From: a virus
DNA length: 21,230 nucleotides
Reading direction: 5' to 3' (one strand)
IMG/VR virus record: IMGVR_UViG_3300048536_000824
Coordinates: 1-21,230 of that record
The translations under genes were made by a program, and so were the position numbers. Positions 17,101 to 21,230 of this stretch are shown in pieces. The notes below the pieces were generated by a model. It was not told the origin of the DNA. It did not search any database and was given only the letters and a program-made list of their open reading frames with translations. The stretch's first letter is position 1. Each line of letters begins with the position of its first letter.

Positions 17101-18780
17101 ACCAACGCCATACCTAGCGTTATGCAATAAATCGTAAAAAATCCAAGCAGGGTTATCCGTCCACCTTTTGTCTCTATCAGCGACAGAATGCGCGGATTCT
17201 AAAGAATCAGACTGCCCGAGAAACAGGCCATCCCAAGGCCCATCATATTTTCTAGAGACAGGGTCATAATTAGAAGGAATTAAAACTTTCTTTAATCGTA
17301 CATGATACGACCTTTCTGGAATGTTTGAAAAATTCTTTCCGTCGAATACTAATTTACATATAGAGCTATGAGGGTAAAGCATCGGTTGTTTAATTATTTC
17401 TACAATATGAGCGATCTCCAAGTCTCTACGCTTTGCTATACCACCTACAGAACCTCCTTTTACAGAGGGGTCGTACTCTGCACTTAAACGTATAACCTTA
17501 AAAGTTACTCCACCACTAATTTCTTCTTTATTTAATTTTGGATTGTAAGATATGTTTATATCGAATTGATACGGTGAAGTTGCAATTCCATCTAAAGTAA
17601 AATAGCCATCGTAACCTTGATGAGTTTCAGTCAATCCAGAATTTTGCTCAAACTCGACTATGCATTTCGAACTCGATCGATCAAGAACATTAAACTCTCC
17701 ATTAGATCTTGTAATTAATATCGCAAACCTAATACTGTCAGAAGAAGTTGATCCATCATCATTCTGAATATAAAGATTAGACTTTAGGGCGATTGATATT
17801 TTACCAACATTTTCATTAGAAACAAAATGAGAAAATATTTTTGCATCATTAGATAAAGCTTCTTCAATTATTTCGTATTCTTTTTTGCCGTCCGGATATT
17901 TCTTATTTCTACCATAAGGGCTCGACCCATATAAAAGCGAATTATACTCTCTTATAGAGAAAACTTCATCAGACAAAATTGTCGAATCAGACTCGTCTCC
18001 GTCTTTAAACTTAGGCCTACCTTCTTCCGAGTCTTCATTTTCATTTAAGATGTAATTCAAAGTACCCTCATCGTTTGAGTTTCTTGGGGTATTTTTCACC
18101 TGAACATTATTCAAAAATATCCCCTCTCGAATATCTCCTCCAGATATTGTTCCCCCATTCTTATTAACAAAACCTTCTATCGGGCCCTCAGATAATAAAT
18201 CTAAAATCTCTACCTCGCTGTAAGACTCTAAAGATTTCTCTTCAGTAGAACTTCTGAACCTTTTTGAAGTTTGCCTAGTAGCTACGTTAGAAGATCCAAT
18301 TTTTAACTTGCCGTACCCAAGAGGAACGGCAATACCTTGAGCTTGTCGATTAATTGCCCCAGCAATCAAATAAGACTTTGTATTAGTTGGATCTTTTCTT
18401 TCTGGTGGCTTGGGTGGCTTAAATAAAACGCTCATAACTACCTGAACAGCTACGGACGCGACGATCATAGTGATTATTGAAACCGCCTCAAGACCCTCGG
18501 CTTTATTTATAATGTGAATTTCTTTTGAATTATTAATTAGATTCACCCGAGAGGGGGCAACTAGATTTTCTTTCAAATCTTTTTCGCTTCTTATGTTGGC
18601 TGGATTCTTGGTCAACATTATATATTGAATATCTTTTTTTGCGCAATCTAAAATATATTCGAAAAAGCCCTCGCTATTAGCCTCTAGGGCAGAAAACGCC
18701 TCCTGAACAGAGCCCACGTTTAGGCTCCACTTTTTACCAAAGCGTTTACCTAACTTACCATGTAAATATACCGTCTTCAC
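14164..18780 (-). CDS. Tail tip hub: gpI-like domain fused to gpJ (host-specificity) hub
   Basis: A 1538-residue protein. Residues 1-120 match lambda gpI-type tail assembly proteins: MKTVYLHGKLGKRFG, an EAF..L...GF segment, then a hydrophobic stretch at 97-120. The gpJ hub begins near 130 (SYLIAGAINRQAQGIAVPLGYG, DLLSEGPIEGFV at 194-205) and continues through HVRLKKVLIP, NPAWIFYDLLHNARYGVG, VEARFSSNIYLTDRVEALN, SVFRGIIAYSAGKI and ARRLAKWILFSSQLETETITF. Two 'GD.V.....L..GL...YYVI' / 'N.Q.I.I' type inserts lie at about 1064-1129 and 1381-1444. A Trp-rich module occupies 1182-1277. The end (VVGLEYNASKFAAVDKKG, then a Pro-rich tail) is where lambda J passes into FN3 domains; here the protein stops and the fibre gene begins 4 nt on. 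It starts at GTG 18780 with two AAGG boxes upstream. The fused I domain probably assists hub assembly; the hub seals the tail and triggers DNA release. Confidence 0.9.
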   Translation of the reverse strand: MKTVYLHGKLGKRFGKKWSLNVGSVQEAFSALEANSEGFFEYILDCAKKDIQYIMLTKNPANIRSEKDLKENLVAPSRVNLINNSKEIHIINKAEGLEAVSIITMIVASVAVQVVMSVLFKPPKPPERKDPTNTKSYLIAGAINRQAQGIAVPLGYGKLKIGSSNVATRQTSKRFRSSTEEKSLESYSEVEILDLLSEGPIEGFVNKNGGTISGGDIREGIFLNNVQVKNTPRNSNDEGTLNYILNENEDSEEGRPKFKDGDESDSTILSDEVFSIREYNSLLYGSSPYGRNKKYPDGKKEYEIIEEALSNDAKIFSHFVSNENVGKISIALKSNLYIQNDDGSTSSDSIRFAILITRSNGEFNVLDRSSSKCIVEFEQNSGLTETHQGYDGYFTLDGIATSPYQFDINISYNPKLNKEEISGGVTFKVIRLSAEYDPSVKGGSVGGIAKRRDLEIAHIVEIIKQPMLYPHSSICKLVFDGKNFSNIPERSYHVRLKKVLIPSNYDPVSRKYDGPWDGLFLGQSDSLESAHSVADRDKRWTDNPAWIFYDLLHNARYGVGKYGLEEENIDKWQLYKVARYCDELVETNYPIETESAFPRMFETDNNLLFDEFIEQQNSEDSNGLSNLKSNGSFTVKIKSDNFYNDNGQLKVNTNAFLTPGEIKDKFTKEFGDGDSFRGKKIAFFIHQNNVDLSSLSDADILNIQKKSAIRSGEIIIEERIILRSSATNREVTLAGPTFSSNPMTSTNNKTYGACATQISHPIVEARFSSNIYLTDRVEALNVMNNTASVFRGIIAYSAGKIIAVQDAFKRPVQLFNNSNVSIDGFSYAGVNKNKKFTACLVRFNNKDKNYQPDVAFEEDADAMQKFGYVENETMGFGITSESQARRLAKWILFSSQLETETITFKTGQEASYLFPGAIFEVSDEMRAGSTKSGRILDIQMHKQVAVQGQSSQLNVKLPDPYVLIDKSTIEAPSFKRVELTVCVGLSNSSQEKLNARAAFERSSEDQDAEASAILTPQIYKFDGTINSDFAITKEGPRGQASTVSDLKLKLSFDLDLADNLFKIFNHSFEDGDRVRFVSDGVLPGGLNPNRVEKYAYYVIETTKNTFKVSEELNGQPVNVVDIGKDILNNIGGDHYLCPESGQKTADALDQIMIGSPYSIKGTVGTKSKKSLSNQERSNLGIISSPAAGWSVSNYFGYIYSQDQVDWIMTVNIGWIYVGEIKERQPSSDDLWFFIPEVGWVWTTDSPVNDIKNDFWYIDSHKQNNSTASGWVIPYYDSSKRENIVQFFVYDTDTSYQVGQDYLLGSTSDGAGKKYTISEIGFSNSVRIGYFLTLTNRSSTVETKSISNSTPTGKNRNDNPNYISATISSVVTRNPQESIQNQNSIAIELQNGHGGDLRNNQEIFIEAFSSDSTNFNNEINKKWRIIIINENVFELINSGQAYTHFSSISNITNNGEINFIRDAKSIVERSLEGQLFRTMSVKEVQDNEYEVVGLEYNASKFAAVDKKGVVRKPALPIPPQADMAIPEAPDGLQLIDLTN
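14951..15236 (-). other. Tryptophan-rich 'GW..S.YFG...W....GWIY...LWFF...GWVWT' module in the hub
   Basis: Residues 1182-1277 of the hub protein contain the pattern AGWSVSNYFGYIY, VDWIMTVNIGWIYV, LWFFIPEVGWVWTT, FWYID, SGWVIPYYDS. This order of 'W..S.WFG', 'W...LGW(L/I)Y', '(L/V)W.(F/W)....GW(L/V)WT', 'W.Y' is one I recall from bacterial, often marine, exported proteins. It is not part of the usual gpJ hub and sits between two hub inserts, so it looks acquired. It may bind a surface ligand; that is inference. Confidence 0.6.
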
Positions 18781-18801
18781 TTTACCTTAAACCTTATATT
18801 C

Positions 18802-19167
18802 TTATACACTTATATTATTGTATAAGTAAAATTCATCACAGCTTAAACTATAAATCAAAAAAGGTATACATAATTCTTCTGAAACTCGCATATCTTTGAT
18901 TGATGGATTAGCACTACCAATAGTATGACTATGAAAAATATATTCAACATTATAATCAATAATAATATTAGAGTTTATAACAAAAGACTCGCGAGGATAA
19001 AGGCTTTTATTTTCACATGAAATGAATTTATTTAAATTGTTTTCTTTTATTATTATACCGCAACACTCCTGGTCGGGTGTTTTTTTAGAATATAACTTTA
19101 GTTCATCAAGAAAAGATGAATCAAATATTTTATTCAACTCTAAACTTTTCTGTACCTGGGAATCCAC
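18802..19167 (-). CDS. Stand-alone JAMM/Mov34 metallopeptidase (N-terminal half of gpK)
   Basis: A 121-residue JAB1/MPN+ protein. All zinc-site residues are visible: Glu34 in ECCGIII, then H79-S-H81, seven residues, S89, two residues, D92 (HSHTIGSANPSIKD). In lambda gpK this domain is followed by an NlpC/P60 peptidoglycan peptidase; here the protein ends soon after the JAMM motif, and no NlpC/P60 gene is seen nearby. It lies between gpL and the gpI-gpJ fusion, the same place as K in lambda order L-K-I-J. The start is GTG 19167, 38 nt inside gpL, with AAAGG about 11 nt upstream; a 21-nt gap follows the stop. It probably acts in tail-tip assembly or maturation; the substrate is unknown. Confidence 0.85.
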   Translation of the reverse strand: MDSQVQKSLELNKIFDSSFLDELKLYSKKTPDQECCGIIIKENNLNKFISCENKSLYPRESFVINSNIIIDYNVEYIFHSHTIGSANPSIKDMRVSEELCIPFLIYSLSCDEFYLYNNISV

Positions 19168-20407
19168 CGAATCTTAAACCTTTATGGGTTCTATTTGACT
19201 TATTATATTTAGATAAATCTTCTACATCTTCTATTTGAGGCATAATTCTAGCTTCCCCTCGACCATGCTGCTCCCAGTGTCTTTTTCCCCAGTCGTACTT
19301 ATTCATGGTTGTTTGACTATCAAAAGCGGCAACGAGATCAGAATAGCTATTCACATACTTTTCGTAATCGTTATTCAATTCATCAGAACCTGAAGATCCA
19401 AATCTTTTTTTGCAAGCTTCGAAAGTTTTTTGGCATTCATCTTTTGCCCAGTATTCTTTGTCAAAAAAAGGTACGTGATCTTTTGCTATTTCGTGAGATT
19501 GAATGCACACAAAAACCTGAGGAGTTGACTTATATGGGTTATTAGAATTTCTTGGGGTAATTTTTACAAGATCATTTAGTTTATAACCAGAATCTGTGGA
19601 ACCTCGACCTTCTTTATTCCAATCGGGAATATCTATCAAACCATTTGGGAAAGAATCTGGATCAACTTTTCCTACATTATAAACAGGGTCTGATCCTGAA
19701 ACCGAAGACAGGCTTGGGTTTTTCGCAAAGCCCTCTCGAAGACTTTCTCCATTTCCATCTTCAATAGGTAGGCCTTTATAACCGCAACCAACAGAACATC
19801 TATATGTCCAATTGCAGTAGCTAGACAAAACAATTCTAGCAGGAACCCAAGAATCTTCAAATTCTAAAACGGAAACAAGTTCAAATTCAATGCCGACTTT
19901 ATTTTCTTGAGTTTTTTTATTAATAAAATATACATCATCAGGAAGGTGAGAGTTAGGGTCAGCTTCCCCAAAAGGGTTTTTCCCTGATTCGTTTAAATTT
20001 CTATTTTGAAAATTTTCATCATCCAAAAATCGGACATAAGTTCTCTTTCTAGTTACCTTGCAATTTGTAAAGTCACTATTAGAGTGAACTATTTGAGATA
20101 ACACTCCATCTGGATTCGCTATTGTCAAAGTCGGTCTTGGTAACCTCCCATCAGATTTATGCTCAAAACCACTAGCTTTAATAGGCAAGGGTTGATAACC
20201 CTTACCTTGCCAATATACAGGATTTGATCCGTTAATCATAGGGCAAAACCTATAAACCGAATCTGCGCCAATAGATATTCCATATAAATCCTGAAGAATT
20301 TCAAAATTTGGTTGAAGTGAACTGAAATCTATTTCGTATAAATCAACTAAGACGTCCGGACTTAGAGATACGAGTTGCTTATTTAAATTTGATTCTGATT
20401 TTCCCAT
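19130..20407 (-). CDS. Minor tail protein L (Fe-S/cysteine-ligand tail-tip protein)
   Basis: A 425-residue gpL homologue. Residues 1-130 carry the family's front half (VDLYEIDFS, YRFCPMING, YWQGKGYQPLPIKASGFE, RPTLTIANPDG). The lambda-type ligand cysteines are visible: C198 in YCNWTYRC and C208 in GCGYKG, then C325 and C332 in DECQKTFEACKKRFG. The protein ends RFGGFPGTEKF, the normal gpL C-terminus. In lambda gpL four Cys bind a [4Fe-4S] cluster; the 7-residue spacing of the last pair matches. Two insertions stand out: a CBM-like 'Y.LNDLVKI...FVCIQSH...YW' segment (about 274-320) between the cysteine pairs, and residues 346-390 (below). It follows the preceding gene by 1 nt and overlaps the JAMM gene by 38 nt. 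Confidence 0.9.
   Translation of the reverse strand: MGKSESNLNKQLVSLSPDVLVDLYEIDFSSLQPNFEILQDLYGISIGADSVYRFCPMINGSNPVYWQGKGYQPLPIKASGFEHKSDGRLPRPTLTIANPDGVLSQIVHSNSDFTNCKVTRKRTYVRFLDDENFQNRNLNESGKNPFGEADPNSHLPDDVYFINKKTQENKVGIEFELVSVLEFEDSWVPARIVLSSYCNWTYRCSVGCGYKGLPIEDGNGESLREGFAKNPSLSSVSGSDPVYNVGKVDPDSFPNGLIDIPDWNKEGRGSTDSGYKLNDLVKITPRNSNNPYKSTPQVFVCIQSHEIAKDHVPFFDKEYWAKDECQKTFEACKKRFGSSGSDELNNDYEKYVNSYSDLVAAFDSQTTMNKYDWGKRHWEQHGRGEARIMPQIEDVEDLSKYNKSNRTHKGLRFGGFPGTEKFRVE
19238..19372 (-). other. Inserted 'DL..AF...HW..HGRGEAR' repeat unit in gpL
   Basis: Residues 346-390 of gpL read NDYEKYVNSYSDLVAAF, then DWGKRHWEQHGRGEARIMP. This matches a repeat known from bacterial and some marine phage surface proteins with consensus 'Y....pDL..AF....A..HW...G..EGR'. 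It sits exactly between the last cysteine pair (C325, C332) and the terminal FGGFPG motif, where lambda gpL has only a short connection. Confidence 0.6.
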
Positions 20408-20408
20408 T

Positions 20409-21230
20409 TTAGTAGTTTATATATACTTTAAGTGAACCTGTTTGAGGGCTATAATCTGTAGAGCTAGAAACAACTAGATCCCCATAATAGTAACCTCCAA
20501 GTTTTATTATTTCTAGAGAATCAATAGAGGACGAGGAGCTATCTGTGTCATTTATATTTACATCTTGATCTGTTAAGATTTCAAATGACACTTCTGACTG
20601 CTGAATACCTCCAAACAAAACATCCACAAACGCTTCTCCTCCCCCAGCGATTTGAGTAACTGTATTATTTTTAAAGAACTCTTCAACAACAAAATAATCA
20701 CAATCAAAAAACTTTTGAGAAGAAGATAGTGTTGATTTTATTTGACCAACATTATTTTGAAAAAACGAATTTACCCTTCCATTTATTTTTTCCGGTCGAT
20801 AGTTTCCGGCAGAACCTGTCACAACGGTAAAAGATTGACCACCTCGTATACCAGCAGAATAAGATTTTGATAATTTTATTTTTTTTCCTTTTAAATCGAA
20901 ATCAACAGACGGATCGGATATTGAAGGTTCATTAACTGGGAGATCAAAAATGTAATCACTTTTTTCTAAATCACTTCCCACTACAGCGGGAACATTACTT
21001 CCATTTTGCCCGATCATAGAAAAGCTGCCAATAGTTCTAGCAGCAACAGAAGCATTGTAAAGATCTATAGGAGAATCGCCAATATTTTTTAATAAAATTC
21101 TACCTTTTATAATTTGACCAAAACCTATATCTTCTTCAGAATCTTTTTTGGAAAATGCAAATGGAGAAGTAAAAACTAATTCACCAGAATTCAAAATAGG
21201 CTCTGTTACTAAATTAGAATATTGATCTGC
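20409..21230 (-). CDS. Unknown tail-associated protein, C-terminal part (partial)
   Basis: The frame is open to the right edge (reading ADQYSNLVTEPI before the TTG codon at 21194), so the true start is outside the window. What is visible is beta-rich: an Ig/'choice-of-anchor'-like opening (GQIIKGRILLKNIGDSPIDLYN), Gly/Ser-rich strands, a serine run at about 220-225 (DSSSSSIDS) and an ending GSLKVYINY. No Cys cluster, signal or catalytic motif is seen. It lies 1 nt upstream of gpL in the tail-tip operon, where lambda has gpM or the tape-measure end, but I cannot align it to either. A virion decoration or tail protein is likely from position alone. Confidence 0.5.
   Translation of the reverse strand, partial: ADQYSNLVTEPILNSGELVFTSPFAFSKKDSEEDIGFGQIIKGRILLKNIGDSPIDLYNASVAARTIGSFSMIGQNGSNVPAVVGSDLEKSDYIFDLPVNEPSISDPSVDFDLKGKKIKLSKSYSAGIRGGQSFTVVTGSAGNYRPEKINGRVNSFFQNNVGQIKSTLSSSQKFFDCDYFVVEEFFKNNTVTQIAGGGEAFVDVLFGGIQQSEVSFEILTDQDVNINDTDSSSSSIDSLEIIKLGGYYYGDLVVSSSTDYSPQTGSLKVYINY

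Noticed and set aside
1-21230. tRNA genes, integrase or attachment site, insertion sequence
   Set aside because: No cloverleaf-like segments, recombinase motifs or terminal repeats were seen, and there is almost no noncoding space.

Overview
The window is almost wall-to-wall coding, AT-rich, and carries part of the genome of a tailed phage (or prophage) with a lambda-type siphovirus tail tip. The style of the proteins (polysaccharide-cassette enzymes next to recombination genes, carbohydrate-binding-like modules in the tail, low GC) resembles uncultured marine phages. The host cannot be named from this sequence. Most start codons lack a clear Shine-Dalgarno sequence, many are preceded by A-rich leaders or overlap the previous gene, and the genes are nearly gap-free.

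Left arm (1-6260, + strand): a surface-glycan and recombination block. It holds the 3' end of a sugar-phosphate nucleotidyltransferase, a short GDPD-like phosphodiesterase, a WavE-family glycosyltransferase, a small protein with an SSB-like C-terminal tip, a GT4 glycosyltransferase with an internal zinc ribbon running into the first half of a GT9 domain, a second reading frame with the second half of that GT9 domain plus an unknown domain, and a probable Rad52/Sak-like single-strand annealing protein. The only gap of note (1774-1814) carries a weak promoter-like sequence.

Right arm (6250-21230, - strand, read right to left): a tail-tip operon. In transcription order these are a partial unknown structural protein, minor tail protein L with its cysteine ligands, a stand-alone JAMM protease (the N-terminal half of lambda gpK), a gpI-gpJ fusion forming the tail hub, a 2399-residue central fibre equivalent to the C-terminal part of gpJ with many adhesion-like modules, and a separate S74 intramolecular chaperone gene that continues the fibre fold. 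The two arms converge at 6250-6260, where the two stop codons lie inside one perfect inverted repeat.

Working model: the left arm could remodel surface glycan (of the host or the virion) and supports phage recombination, while the right arm builds an unusually modular receptor-binding tail tip. Points worth attention are the re-partitioning of lambda I/J into I+J-hub, J-fibre and S74 cistrons; two tryptophan-rich modules, one in the hub and one at the fibre end; a bacterial-type 'DL..AF..HW..HG.GEAR' repeat inserted between the metal ligands and the C-terminal motif of gpL; and the split GT4-zinc ribbon-GT9 glycosyltransferase.
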